Positions 47,472-59,804 of a DNA stretch of 64,000 nt are shown here, in pieces (position 1 is the first letter of the stretch; the number at the start of each line of letters is the position of its first letter). The DNA is from Litsea cubeba (taxonomy: Eukaryota; Streptophyta; Magnoliopsida; Laurales; Lauraceae), in contig CM022949.1 in the NCBI GenBank assembly GCA_012931725.1, positions 28,767,640-28,831,639 on the forward strand, in the 5' to 3' direction. Position numbers and translations under genes: made by a program. A model generated the notes under the pieces. It made no database searches. It was not told where the DNA came from and worked only from the letters and a program-made list of their open reading frames with translations.

Positions 47472-47734
47472 AATCAAAATTGACTTCAATGTTACCCTAC
47501 CCTTGGATTGGTGATCATTTTTGGCAACCAAGTCCTCAGAGATTCCTTATTAATTATTTCTAAGAATTTGGAAATTTCATGTTTGAAAATTATACATCAT
47601 TAATGATTTGGGCAAGTTGGAAATCCTCATTTTTAATAATTTTTAAGTCTATCATCCTCCAACAGGATTTTAAAATCCTCAATTTTAAAGATCTATGCAT
47701 CAATATTGGTTTTTCTAAGATTTCGATGTGAAAC

Positions 47735-48253
47735 TAAGGTTGCAAACGGGTATTCGATTCTCCGATTACCTGAAAGTTCCGATCCGGAAAAAATCGAGTC
47801 TGAAACTTATTTTATGTTCTGATTCATAAACGGGTCTGGGTCCAAAACCTAATTTAGATTCCGATTGATAAACGGGTCTAGGTCCATATAGGTTCCGACT
47901 TGTGAACCCGGAATCTAGCATATGAGTCTTTGATATTACAAACTATACCTCAAAATAAATTTTTTTTGACATTTTTATGTATAAAGTTGGAGGTAGTAGA
48001 CAGTAGACTTGATGCACTGTTATAAGTTGAATGATATACTTATTTTAAAAAAATAAAAAAATTAAAGAGAATTTAGAACCGATTTTTGAACTAGATTCAG
48101 TTCTCTAGGTGGATCTGATTCCAGAATTGGAGCCGGTTGTAATCAACAAAACAAGTTCCGGGTCAAAACTAGATCAAGAAAATGAACCGTTATTTAGAAA
48201 CGGGTCCGGGTCTAGTATGATTCCGACCCGGAATCATTCAATTTACAACCCTA
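47735..48253. mobile_element. hAT-type MITE, 519 bp (family A, copy 2, inverted)
   Basis: The ends are TAAGGTTGCAAACGGG and TTTACAACCCTA. The perfect 8-bp duplication TGTGAAAC lies at 47727-47734 and 48254-48261. Its left part (TTCTCCGATTACCTGAAAGT then TCCGATCCGG) is the reverse complement of the right part of the 32999-33660 element, so the two are members of one family in opposite orientation. It is non-coding. Confidence 0.92.
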
Positions 48254-48261
48254 TGTGAAAC

Positions 48262-50866
48262 TCTCATCTATTCAAACCCTTTAGTAATAAATCCTCAAAT
48301 AGTGAGGCATCCTCTCAAATTTGTGGATTGCTTGCTATGAAACGTGCCCTAAAAATAAAAATGTGACAGATTGAAGTAATTTTTTTTGTAGCGCCTCTGC
48401 GTTCTTGGTTTTGTTATATAAGCTGCTTGCTTATACCTATTAATAGAGTGGGCTTAGTTTTAAAAATCTTTTAACTTATACAATTATTATTTTAAAAGGG
48501 TAGGCTAAGAAAAATAAAATAGAGAGAGAGAGAGGAATTTGGGCATGGCCATATGGGCTTTTCACATACTGATGGTTGTCATCAGCAATCAGTGCCCCCT
48601 GTGAGCTCCACTGCCCTTAATCTAGGAAGCTTTACATCCCCCTCCCCCACTGATCAACTCGCATCCAGATGGGCTCCACATGCAAGGTTTGCAACTTCTA
48701 GAAGCAGCATACAGTTGGACATTATTCCTCTCTGGAATCATTTGACACTAGAACACATTGGATCGTAGAGAATTTGTAATAAATGGAACTTTCTGCTATG
48801 GCCCACGACAAATGTGAATCCATTTCACACTGGTCGGCTTATGGAATTGATTCGTGCAACAGGTTTCTTCCATCAATGTAGAACTATCAAAAGGCTAGAC
48901 TTGTGCCCAACCCACAGGAGCCAGCCTCCAACCCTGATAAAGATTTCAGGGTCATGAAAGCCAGACACATCTAATCACAGAACAGGTCTTGCTCAAACAA
49001 GTTAAATCACAATTATAGTTTTACAATTTGACCCACGTACGTACTATCATCAAGTTGAATTTCTAGGATGAGTTCATCCGAGTTGAGTCGACTTGGCCGA
49101 GTCATAGTGAGCCAACAACTATGTTGGCCGAGTAATTTAAGTTGGATAATTGATAAGACCATTTCCTACCAGTCGAATAAGGAGCCGTTATTGATTTCCG
49201 TTTGATAGTTGACGAGACCATATCCACCATTAGATTGGCTTGACCACAATAAACTATAACGCATGGATAAAAGAAAATCATTAAACTTTGTGGCCCTAAG
49301 ATGAAGAGTTAAAATGATTAAATCACGGTGATATTAGATCATCCCCTCACTAATCTATCTGATTAACATTAAAAAAAAATTTGGGGTAAGGTTTAAAAAG
49401 CAAAATCCGGGGTTTCTATAGGGCTACCTAAAATGAAGAAGGGGTCATATGAAAGTGAAATGGGGCCAATGGGAATGAAGGTGTCGTTTTCCAGACAAGG
49501 GTCTTGCGTCTTGTAAAGATTCCATGCCTCCCACGGCAGTGACGTGGAGTAGGACCCACAAGGTCAGAAGGGCATAGCAGTCGTGGGGCCCCACCAGACT
49601 GATGCGGACTAACGACGATGGAAAAGACACGGCCCTCGCTCTCCTGTCGCTGTTGAAGGGGGGATTTCCATTATTCTACTCCTCCCATTATTATTCCTCC
49701 CATGTCCTTTTAGTTTTATTTTATTTTATTTCTTAATATTTTTATAATTTTTCCCCCAAGCCCAATTCTTCTACTTTAATGATCTCACAAACACCTAATC
49801 CAATGCTTTTAATTTATATATATATATATATATATTTTTTTTATTTTTTTAATTTCTTAGTTTCTTGGTACATTTCTACGCCATGTTGAGGGGTTGGTGG
49901 ACTCCTTGGCCGGATCATGTATCGCCTTTGTTGAATGGTGACCTTGAGTGGAACAATCATGGTCTGCCACATCAACCTCTGCGTAAACATAAATCACATT
50001 CACATATTCTCCATTCAATTCAAATTTCAAAATTCATTATTAGCGGCTGACGTAGCCGATAGCCGACCGTGATTGGTCCACTTTGCAAGAAAGGCAATAG
50101 AGGATCCGGACTCTATCGGGTTGGTTAGATTTGGGTCAATTTTGGATTGGGGCTAGGACTATTATCAATTTAGTAAATGGGCCTTGAATCAGCAGATCCA
50201 ATTGGACTTGAACCAAATTGACTTGTCCAATATGGACTAATATAAAGTCCTAGTTGGGGCGATGGAACCGCGGTGTGGTGGGACCTGTCCATGACAGAAG
50301 GACCAAGGGAGATGTGGGGATCAAAAGAGGCCCACCTGAATTGGGGATGATTAAAATTTCATCCCCATGTATCTTCCTAATTACCAGCTCAATAGCCTTT
50401 AATCTAATGGGGTTGGGATGATTGGACGGGGTGAAACGCTACATAATCGCCTCATGGCCAGGTTGGGCCCTTCAATCTCCATCCCCCTTGGGTCCCATTG
50501 TCACAAGTAGGTTCCGCAACCATCCACTGCATCCCCATTCTAATGCACCTGATGCATATTTATTGTCAAATTATAAATATAGACTGACAAACGTGTACTA
50601 AGGTAAATACAATTTGGATGGGGACCCAATTAGGTATGGGCTTGGACCGGCAACTGAGAGAGAAATGAAGGGATTCATACCCAAATCTTTGGCATTGCCT
50701 GAGTCCTTTGGGAATCCGGGTAATCAGGGTTCCATTTATAGCCTTGTTGTCGTAATGATCCTTGAGACATATCTACATGAATAGAAAATGATCAAGAGAT
50801 TAGTACAAAATTCCAGTATGAAACTTATTCCCAACAATGAATCAGAATTTCATGATGGCTAATTCA

Positions 50867-50915
<49 letters not shown>

Positions 50916-53893
50916 GGATGGGTGAAGATGATGATGAAGTTGATAATGATCACCTAATTATCAATTTATTTAAAGTGAAATATGAATCCCATACTCTCAA
51001 ATTCCAAACCAATATGAGCCTCATGTTTGTCAACATAAGGATCGTCATTTCTTACCCGACTCTGCCCAGGGTTTGAACATTAGGTACGTACATCACCTCT
51101 TCCCGCTTGTAAAGGCTTCCTTCCCACTAGAGTGGCCCTTTTTTCTATGTGTATGTTCTCTTGGGTGTTAAAAAAAAAAAAATCATCTCTAATCTAATTC
51201 TCATTTGGCACCCATATACACATGTAAATGAAACTAATTATCTTTTGACCACTATGAATGGACAACGACACTCAACCCAAGTGGATAATCCCAACCTTTG
51301 AGAGTCTTATTTTCTAATAATATGGATCTTAATAAAAATCAACCTTCGCTTAAACCCATCCTTTGTCCTTCAAAACTAATTGTTTAATACTTACCCATCA
51401 ATCCAAGTTTATTTTGAGATTACATGCATCTAATGCAGGGTCTACGAGCAATAGATTCAGCACTACATTCTACTTTCTACATGAAACCAGTATCCATACA
51501 AAGTACGTATGATAAGCATCTTTCAGCTCCAACTTATAAATTATTAAACCAAACAAAGATTTATGAAACATGGATCAATTAACCTGCCTGTAGACTCTTT
51601 TCTAAACCCTTTATTCCTCAAAATGATCATGAGTTTTTAGGAATTCAACATAAAGTATACGAATTCAATATAAAGTCTACCTTTACCCGCCATGTGGTGT
51701 ATGCCTTGGTGGACTCATATCTTGATAGTGACCATGGTCAACACATGTCGTGCGGCCATTGGTGGGACACCACTATGCTGTTTGGGAGGAAGCAGAGAGT
51801 ATTATTAAGCTGAATTAGTGAAAGAAGACAACTAAAAGGAAGAAGGAATATAGCTTGTTGAGAGCCAAATAACAAAAGGGTTCTTTACACCCTTTGGGTC
51901 CAAAAGTTTGTGGTAACTTTCAATCTTGCACTTGTCCATGAAAAGGGTAGACATATGAGAGAGGGTTCACGAGAGGACACTGGAGCAAATACAAAAGAAA
52001 AGAAAAGATTCCAAACTGAGAGGGAGAGAGCTTCACATCAAAGACCTCCCCGGGAATTGGTACCTCATTGCCTGCCTGACCCCGCCAACAGCTCATACTG
52101 CAAATTAACATCTTGTTGGAGAATTACTCACCTGGATGGTATACCAACTAATGGCTTTTTCACACCTTTTGCTCCCAATTTAATAATCCATGGCGGAATT
52201 TTGACTTTTACAACTTCTTGCATATTGCACACGGACTTTACTATTGTACCATCTAATTAGAAGATTGAAATCCCTGAATTAAAGACGCCAACCATATACC
52301 TTTCATGCATTCAGTAGTATTTTGTACAAGCACTGTTTACCTTTTGACCCTCTGAAAAGTCCTGTACAAGCTTTTCTCTCATCTCTTCTTGCGGTAGTAA
52401 AGGTTTTGTGTTCTTTTATAAGCAATGGCACCTAAAAGAATGACAATTAAAATAAATCTTTTAATATACAATGAAAAGAATTTCTCGTATTACGCAGGTG
52501 AGGTCGCACCCACGTGTGACCATTTGGGTCCGCCCCTATATATAAATATATAAAATATCAATTTATTAATTACTTGATGGGACGTAGGTCGGGCCCTAAT
52601 ATAATCGGATAAATTTAACAATTTGCTTGATTAATTTCACCATGCTGCAATCAGTTGGCTGGCCCCACCACATTTTGACCATTTTTAGAGAACGAGTCTT
52701 GCACCGACTGTGATCATTTGGATGGGCCCTATCCAAAATAATCCATTTGGCATTTTAAATATTCTTAACGTACTCTCTTTCTTCACTAAAACACACACAA
52801 CGCACACTCTTTTCAACATAAGGATTAAGGACAGATATTTTGGTCTTCTATTAAAATAAAAAATTTGCACAATGAAATTTACTCCCCCACCCACACCCCC
52901 ACATATGGGAAGAGTGGCAAACCTAGTGATAATTAATTACTTTACAGCTGAGTGAGATGCGGGATTGCCAACCAACTAAACAACTCCTTGTTTTCAAAAT
53001 TAACATAAAATTCATTGAAAAAGTTGGGTAGGCAATCAAGGAATGTTTTAGCATTTCTTCTGCAGTTATTTATCCTTTAAGGGGGCATTGTTTGGAGGAA
53101 CTTTAACAAGAGAATTCTATATATTGGGAATTTCTATTAGCAACCAACGGTATCCCAAGCAAGTGAATACCTTATTTATTTAGTGAGTTTTCAAAAATCC
53201 AACCTTATAAAATATTACCTTAGCCTTATAAAATCCTTCACATTTCAGCTTTCAAAATGTTTGGAGGTGTTTATTTTGAACATTTGTGAATGAATCAGGA
53301 TCGCATTTGGAAAACTCTGACATCCCTTAACATGAATTCTCTTCAATCTCAAGCGGTTGGGCAGTCTTTTACATATGAAAAAATAAAAAAGAAAAAGAAA
53401 CTGCATGCAATGTTTATGTCTAATGCATGCATGCATGCATTTGTGTCTATTGTGTATGTGAATTACAGGGCCATGCATTGACCTAAGAGCCCTGTGTTGT
53501 AGTCATATGCTATCCAATGCACGTGTGTGCATGTCTCCGCCAGAGCACCATGACTGCGACCAGGCAAGACGCGTTTAGAGAAAAATGAGGAAAACAGCAG
53601 TCTGGTGCATGTGACTATGCACGATGGATGGCTATAAATGGATTCTGTAAAATGAAACGGATTTTGTAGGCTTTATTTGTACAATTCAAGGTTCACATGC
53701 ACTCTCAGTGATTAAAAGTTAAAACCAATGAAGTTGAATTAGAAAATTCATTCATTTATTAATGCACAAACAATTGGGTTGGATTCATTTGAGCCTCAAT
53801 GAAATTTTATTGAATTAATCGATAACGCTAAAAGTTTTTTTTTTGCACCCATTTATAAATGTAAATAATTAACATGTATAATATTTATACGTA
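48262..53893. other. intergenic, left flank of the copia element
   Basis: No gene is supported. Frames at 48553-48768, 49445-49630 and 51910-52260 lack recognisable domains. It has (TA) runs at 49815-49834 and 50891-50914, the latter after a (CT) run from about 50868, and a TGCATG repeat at 53423-53440. I see no complete transposon. Confidence 0.5.
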
Positions 53894-53898
53894 CTTAC

Positions 53899-54889
53899 TG
53901 TTGGAAAAATGGCTAAGAGAACCCACCTTTAGGCCATCTTTGTGCCAAACTAAAAGTGGGACCCACTTATAGTTTTAGGTGAGAATACATGGGAATGTAA
54001 TCTACTCCATGAGTAGACTAATGACATGTATTGGGTTGCTCTAATCCATTAAGGAGTGAATGAGAAATTGCCTCTTAAACAATACTACTTGAACATGTTA
54101 AACATGGAAAGAAAGGGAAGTGAAAAACTTGCTTCCCACATTGCTTGAGAGCAATACATTTCTTTGGTATAAATATGTTTGCCTTAGTGGTATAAGATGA
54201 GCCCCAAGGGGCATCCCACTTTTGTGGAGGAGGGAGGACGTAGATCTTTGTTGGGTCACCACCGGGTCACCACCACGCGCGCGCCCCGCCCCGACCCGGA
54301 CCGGACCTGGGCTTGGGCGGATTTAAATGGGGTGTGTCCAAGAGGTGTGTGTCCTTTCATTTGTGAAAGGGTGTGTCCAAAGAAGAAGCATCTGTTCACT
54401 GAACAGTCACTGTTCTAAACAGATGCAACTCCATTGAAAGGTTGCCTGCAGCAGTCTATTTAAGCTCTCAATCCCATTCATTTTTGAATCATCAAAATCA
54501 CTGCAATTGTTGCATCAATTCGAGTCTGCATTGTCAGTCAAGAGAGAGTCCTGCTGTAGCACTCTGGTTCAAACAGACGCACAGTTTTGCATTGCTGCTA
54601 CTGTGTGTTGATCATTGTATCCTGGGAGACAGAAGTCACTGAAGCCTGTTAGCACCATTGCAGGGGCGAAATTTGTCTTAAGGACATAGTGTTAAACACT
54701 AGCCTTGATCTACCATCTACTGCGAATTTCTGAGTTTCGTAAGTTCAACAACGAAGTACTGTTATTCTGCCTTCAAACAGTAAGTGAATTTTAATTCGAA
54801 AATTACTTTCTGTAACTCTGTTTTACTGTTGCTATTGTGAGGATCTGATTCCTAATACTGAATGTTATAACTGTGTACTCGGACTAACA
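53899..54889 (+). repeat. 5' LTR of the copia element (991 bp)
   Basis: It begins TGTTGG and ends CTAACA (TG...CA boundaries). It contains TATAAATA at 54168-54175 and a second candidate TATTTAA at 54457-54463. A strong hairpin lies at about 54387-54425 (CATCTGTT...AACAGATG enclosing CTGAACAG/CTGTTC). Relative to the 3' LTR it lacks 96 bp in the GGGCTTGGGC region near 54317. The frames inside it are non-genic. Confidence 0.97.
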
Positions 54890-54891
54890 AT

Positions 54892-54906
54892 CTTAAGACA
54901 AATTTC
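54892..54906 (+). promoter_or_regulatory. primer-binding-site position: 15-nt self-complement to the LTR
   Basis: Two bases after the 5' LTR, where copia elements usually carry TGGTATCAGAGC (initiator tRNA-Met), the sequence is CTTAAGACAAATTTC. Its exact reverse complement, GAAATTTGTCTTAAG, lies at 54668-54682 in the LTR, downstream of both TATA candidates and so within the transcript. U5 end TATAACTGTGTACTC (about 54866-54880) can also pair with GAGTACACTCTGTTATA (54918-54934), placing this site in the loop of a U5-leader stem. Confidence 0.6.
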
Positions 54907-55036
54907 CATCTTTCTCTGAGTACACTCTGTTATAAGATTTAAATCAGTATTTCTGGTCTCGATTTCTGTTAGTCTTACTGCTGGTTTCTGCTTCTTCTTT
55001 TCGGAAACTAGTCAAGTAAAACTGAGTATCTCTATC

Positions 55037-55290
55037 TGTTTACAGTAAGCAGACCTGTAGTCTGTTCTGTAAGTAACCACTTCGAAGTTGCTTGTTTACA
55101 GTAACCAGACCTATAGTCTGTTCTTAACTTTTCTGTAAGTAACCACTTCGAAGTTGCTTGTTTACAGTAACCAGACCTGTAGTCTGTTCTTAACTTTTTT
55201 GTAAGTAACCACTTCGAAGTTGCTTGTTTTACAGTAACCAGACCTGTAGTCTGTTCTTATCTTTTCTGTAAGTAACCACTTCGAGTTACT
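55037..55290 (+). repeat. copia leader tandem repeat, four units of about 53-66 bp
   Basis: Four successive units carry TTTACAGTAACCAGACCTGT, then AGTCTGTTCTTAACTTTTCT and GTAAGTAACCACTTCGAAGT. The first unit lacks the TTAACTTTT segment; the last is altered at its end. Each unit has an acceptor-like TTTACAG and a donor-like GTAAGT. It lies between the primer-site position and gag. Confidence 0.9.
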
Positions 55291-55332
55291 TTTTACATTA
55301 ATTCTGTAAAATTCTTTGTGCTGTATACAGTT

Positions 55333-57074
55333 ATGGGTATTGAGAAGAATACTTCAGTCACTACCCATGGCCCTGTTTTGGTGAACCATGGGGAGAAACC
55401 TGAGAAGTTCAATGGTACAGAGTTTAAGAGATGGCAACAGAAAATGTTGTTTTATCTCACTACCCTGAACTTGGCTAGGTTCCTCCATGAAGAAGCTCCT
55501 GCTTTAAAAGAAGATGAGACAGACATGCAAGTAGTTGCTGCTGTAGATGCTTGGAAGCATGCTGACTTCCTTTGTCGAAACTATATACTCAATGGACTAG
55601 ACAACACATTATATAATGTGTATTGTTCATTGAAGACTGCTAAGGAATTATGGGATTCACTTGACAAAAAGTACAAGACTGAAGATGCCGGAATGAAGAA
55701 GTTCGTTGTTGGCAGATTCCTTGACTACAAGATGAGTGATTCCAAGGCAGTAATCAATCAAGTTCAGGAACTTCAAGTCATTCTCCATGAAATTCATGCA
55801 GAAGGAATGTCTCTTAGTGAGTCTTTCCAAGTGGCAGCAATCATTGAAAAATTGCCACCACTTTGGAAGGATTTTAAGAACTACCTTAAGCATAAGCGAA
55901 AGGAGATGAGACTTGAAGACCTGATTGTCAGATTGTGGATAGAGGAAGACAATCGTGCATCTGAGAAAAAGGCAGGAAAAACCTTCACTGAAGCTAAGGC
56001 TAATGTGGTGGAACATGGGCAGAACCCCAAGAAGAGGAAGAACCCTTCCAATGGTCAAAGACAAGGTCCCAAGGACAACAAGAAGTTCAAAGGGAATTGC
56101 TATGTGTGCGACAAACCAGGCCACCGTGCTAAGGACTGTCGTAAGCGCAAGGACCAAGGAAATACAAGTAAGAAACCAGCGCAGGCCAACATGACAGAAA
56201 TGGACAATCTCTCCACTGATGTTTCAGACATCAATCTTTCTGCTGTGGTCTCAGAAGTCAATCTGGTTGGCAACACCAGAGAATGGTGGGTGGACACTGG
56301 AGCCACTCGACATGTCTGCTCCAATAAAGACATGTTCTCCACTTATAATGCAACAAACGGAGAACAACTCTTTATGGGTAACTCTGCCTCTTCAAAGGTT
56401 GAAGGCCAAGGACAGGTAGTACTGAAAATGACTTCTGGAAAGGAACTCACCCTCAACAATGTGCTGCATGTACCTGATATTCGTAAGAATCTGGTATCAG
56501 GCTCACTACTGAGTAAGAAGGGTTTCAAACTTGTATTTGAGGCGGATAAGTTTGTCCTCACTAAGTCTGGGATGTACGTGGGCAAAGGGTACATGAGCGA
56601 TGGGCTCTTTAAAATGAATGTAATGACCATTGTCCCTAATAAGAAAAAATCTTCTGCTTATATGCTTGAGTCTTCTAATGTGTGGCATGGTAGATTGGGT
56701 CATGTTATGGAATGTTTGCCTAAATGCAGCTTTAATTCAAATATCAAATGTGAAACATGTGTAGAAGCTAAACTAACTAGAACCTCTTTTCATTCAATTG
56801 AACGAACTTCTGAACCTCTTCAGTTAATTCATTCTGATATCTGTGACCTAAAGTTTGTTCAAACTAAAGGTGGTAAGAAATATTTTCTTACATTCATTGA
56901 TGATTGCACAAGATACTGTTATGTTTACTTACTGAGAAGTAAAGATGAGGCCTTGGAAATGTTCAAACATTACAAGAATGAGGTTGAGAATCAACTTGAG
57001 AAGAAAATCAAGGTGATAAGAAGCGATAGAGGAGGTGAATACGAATCACCTTTGGTGAATTTTGTTCACAGCAT
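55333..57074 (+). pseudogene. copia gag-pol, 5' part: Gag, protease, integrase (frameshifted)
   Basis: The frame starts at ATG 55333 (MGIEKN). Residues about 25-230 form a Gag domain of the plant copia type (FNGTEFKRWQQKMLFYL, LWDSLDKKY). The CCHC knuckle CYVCDKPGHRAKDC starts at residue 256. The protease active site is D321-T-G-A. The integrase zinc region has H452, H457, C473, C476; the H-to-C spacer is only 15 residues, shorter than usual for this clade, suggesting an in-frame loss. Integrase catalytic residues D502 (HSDICD) and D565 (IRSDRGGEY) are present. Near 57070-57074 a one-base change shifts the frame before the third catalytic residue; the original frame then runs to a stop at 57148-57150. 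The GTG-led extension to 55318 is not a plausible start. Confidence 0.93.
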
Positions 57075-59234
57075 GGTATTATACACCAAACTACCGCTCC
57101 TTATTCACCTCAGCAAAATGGTGTTGCTGAAAGGAAAAACAGAACTTTAAAAGAAATGATGAATGCTATGTTAATAAGTTCTGGATTACCTCAAAATTTG
57201 TGGGGGGATGCTATACTCTCCGCAAATTATATTCTTAACCGAATACCTCAAAAGAAAACCAATAAGACCCCTTACGAGTTGTGGAAAGGCAGAATGCCTA
57301 CTTACAAATACTTGAAAGTGTGGGGGTGTTTGGCTAAAGTGGCGGTTCCTACACCTAAAAAGGTTAAAATAGGACCAAAGACAGTTGACTGTGTTTTCAT
57401 TGGGTATGCTCATAATAGCAGTGCGTATCGATTTATAATTCACAAATCTGAGATTCCTGATATGCATCCTAACACTATTATTGAGTCAAGGAATGCATCG
57501 TTCTTTGAACATGTATTTCCTAATAAACCCTCACAGGAATCGAGTTCTCTTAAACGAACTCAAGATACTGCTAATAGCAGTGAACAAAACCAACAAGAAA
57601 TTGATGAACCTAGACGGAGTAAGAGGGCTAGAACATCAAAAACATTTGGTCCAGATTTTCTAACACTTTTGTTAGAAGATGAGCCTCAAAGCTTTAAAGC
57701 AGCGGTGTCCTGTCCCGAGGCACAATATTGGAAAGAGGCAATAAACAGTGAAATTGAATCCATTTTGCAAAATCATACGTGGGAACTAGTGGATCTTCCA
57801 CAAGGTTGCAAAACTCTTGGGTGCAAGTGGATATTCAAGAGAAAGATGAAAGCAGATGGATCAATTGAAAAATACAAAGCCAGGCTTGTTGTTAAAGGGT
57901 ACAGACAAAAAGAAGGCTTAGATTATTTCGACACTTATTCACCAGTTACGAGGATAACATCCATTCGAGTGTTAATTGCAATTGCTGCGATACACAATTT
58001 CGAGATACATCAAATGGATGTAAAGACCGCTTTCTTAAATGGTGAATTAGATGAGGAAATATATATGGAACAACCCGAAGGGTTTAATGCTCCAGGACAA
58101 ACCAAGAAAGTTTGTCGACTTGTCAAATCTCTATATGGATTAAAACAAGCACCTAAGCAATGGCATGAAAAATTTGACAGTTTGATGATGTCAAATGGGT
58201 TTAAAATCAATGAATGTGACAAGTGTGTATATGTCAAGAGCATTAACAATGGCTGTGTCATTATTTGCTTATATGTTGATGATTTGCTGATTATGGGTAG
58301 TAATGATGAAATCATTCAAGCTACCAAGCGAATGTTAAACAATAAGTTTGATATGAAAGATATGGGTGTTGCTGATGTCATACTAGGAATTAAAATTTCT
58401 AAATCATCGGATGGACTGATATTATCTCAATCGCACTATATTGAGAAAATACTCCAGAAATATAATCAAGATAATAGCAGTCCAGCAAGAACACCTATAG
58501 ATATTAGTATCCATCTATCCAAAAATACTGGAAAAGGCATATCACAATGCGAATATGCGCAAATAATTGGGAGCCTAATGTATGTCATGAATTGCACTCG
58601 TCCTGACATTGCATATGCTGTTAGTAAACTGAGTAGATACACAAGTAACCCAGGATCAGACCATTGGAAGGCCATAGTTAGGGTTCTAAGATATTTAAAA
58701 TACACCCAAAACTATGGATTGCATTACTCGAGATATCCAGCAGTACTTGAAGGCTACTGTGATGCCAACTGGATATCAGATACCAATGATTCAAAATCCA
58801 CAAGTGGATATCTATTCACGCTTGGTGGTGCAGCGGTATCATGGAAATCTTCTAAACAAACTTGCATTGCTAGATCCACTATGGAATCTGAGTTTATTGC
58901 ACTGGATAAAGCTGGCGAAGAAGCTGAATGGCTTCGTCAATTCCTAGAAGATATTCCAATGTGGTCAAAACCTGTGCCTCCTATCTGCATTCACTGCGAT
59001 AGTCAATCAGCAATTGGAAGGGCGCAGAATCACATATATAACGGTAAGTCTCGACATATTCGTCGGAGGCATAATACCGTGCGACAACTGCTCTCTAATG
59101 GCATTATGACTATTGAGTACATAAAGTCCATGGATAACATTGCGGATCCCTTTACCAAAGGTTTAGCAAGAGAGCAAGTAAATCGTTCATCTAGGGGAAT
59201 GGGCTTAAAGCCTATGAATGAAAAGTCGCCATAA
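57072..59234 (+). pseudogene. copia pol, 3' part: integrase end, reverse transcriptase, RNase H
   Basis: This part continues in the next frame from about 57072 to TAA at 59232-59234; the first ATG in this frame is 57156. It opens with the end of the integrase core (TAPYSPQQNGVAERKNR motif region), then GKE-type linker sequence. The RT follows: WELVDLPQGCKTLGCKWIFK, YKARLVVKGYRQKEG, QMDVKTAFLNGELDEEIYM, SLYGLKQAPKQWHEKF, and the catalytic YVDDLL with D375 and D376 counted from 57156. RNase H has GYCDANW, STSGYLFTLGGAAVSWKS, STMESEF and HCDSQSAI. It is otherwise uninterrupted. It ends shortly before the polypurine tract. Confidence 0.95.
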
Positions 59235-59794
59235 TGGCAACCCAACCTAGCTGACTGGAGATCCCAAGATCTAGGTTCAAAGGGACAACCGAATTGTGTG
59301 TGACTTAACGATATCACTATGGAGATAATATCTCCTGCTCATTCCTATAATAATAATAGTGATACCTGTAGCGAAAATTAGGGTAAGCAAGGCTTTTAAT
59401 GATTCTTATATCTTGACTAATCAAGTGGGGTATAGCAGGATACTCTTAATAAGAATCACCTATGTGAGTGTGAACTGGGCCGTTTCTATGAGAATAATAA
59501 GGCTAAATTCTCTAAAGCACTCATGAAAACCAGGCATTGTTCAGGGCCAAAATGAACACAATCATTAGAACCAACTGTGTCCGGGAAAATTCTGTGTGAA
59601 CTCTATTGTCTCGGTTTACGTAAAAGGTTGAGTAGTTCAAGACATCACGTTCACTGTTCAACCAGTAAATTCGATAGTACTTCACAAGGGAAGGTTCAAG
59701 GCCACAAGCTACCTTTCTCTATACAGAAAATTTCCATTTGTACTCTCTCTGTGTGTCTGCATATCATTTCATTGCTTTCAGTTAATTTCATTCA
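59235..59794 (+). other. untranslated 3' internal region of the copia element
   Basis: About 560 bp between the pol stop and the polypurine tract. No conserved frame is seen; the short frame at 59577-59822 runs into the LTR and is not convincing. Confidence 0.7.
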
Positions 59795-59804
59795 TGTGGG
59801 GGAT
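59795..59804 (+). promoter_or_regulatory. polypurine tract of the copia element
   Basis: TGTGGGGGAT immediately precedes the TGTTGG start of the 3' LTR. GTGGGGGAT at this place is the usual plus-strand priming site of plant copia elements. Confidence 0.9.

Larger units (their letters stand above)
46848..47726. other. intergenic with short tandem repeat and poly-C tract
   Basis: No gene. A 62-bp unit is repeated twice plus a partial copy at 47286-47447 and runs straight into a 24-C homopolymer. Confidence 0.6.

Noticed and set aside
51910..52260. 116-residue frame
   Set aside because: No domain recognised and composition shifts along its length; not supportable as a gene.
54197..54418. Frames within both LTRs (MSPKGHPTFVEEGG...)
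   Set aside because: Identical in both LTRs and in untranslated LTR sequence; not a gene.
55318..55332. Earlier start of gag
   Set aside because: The codon at 55318 is GTG; the first ATG in frame is 55333, which begins the normal Gag sequence.
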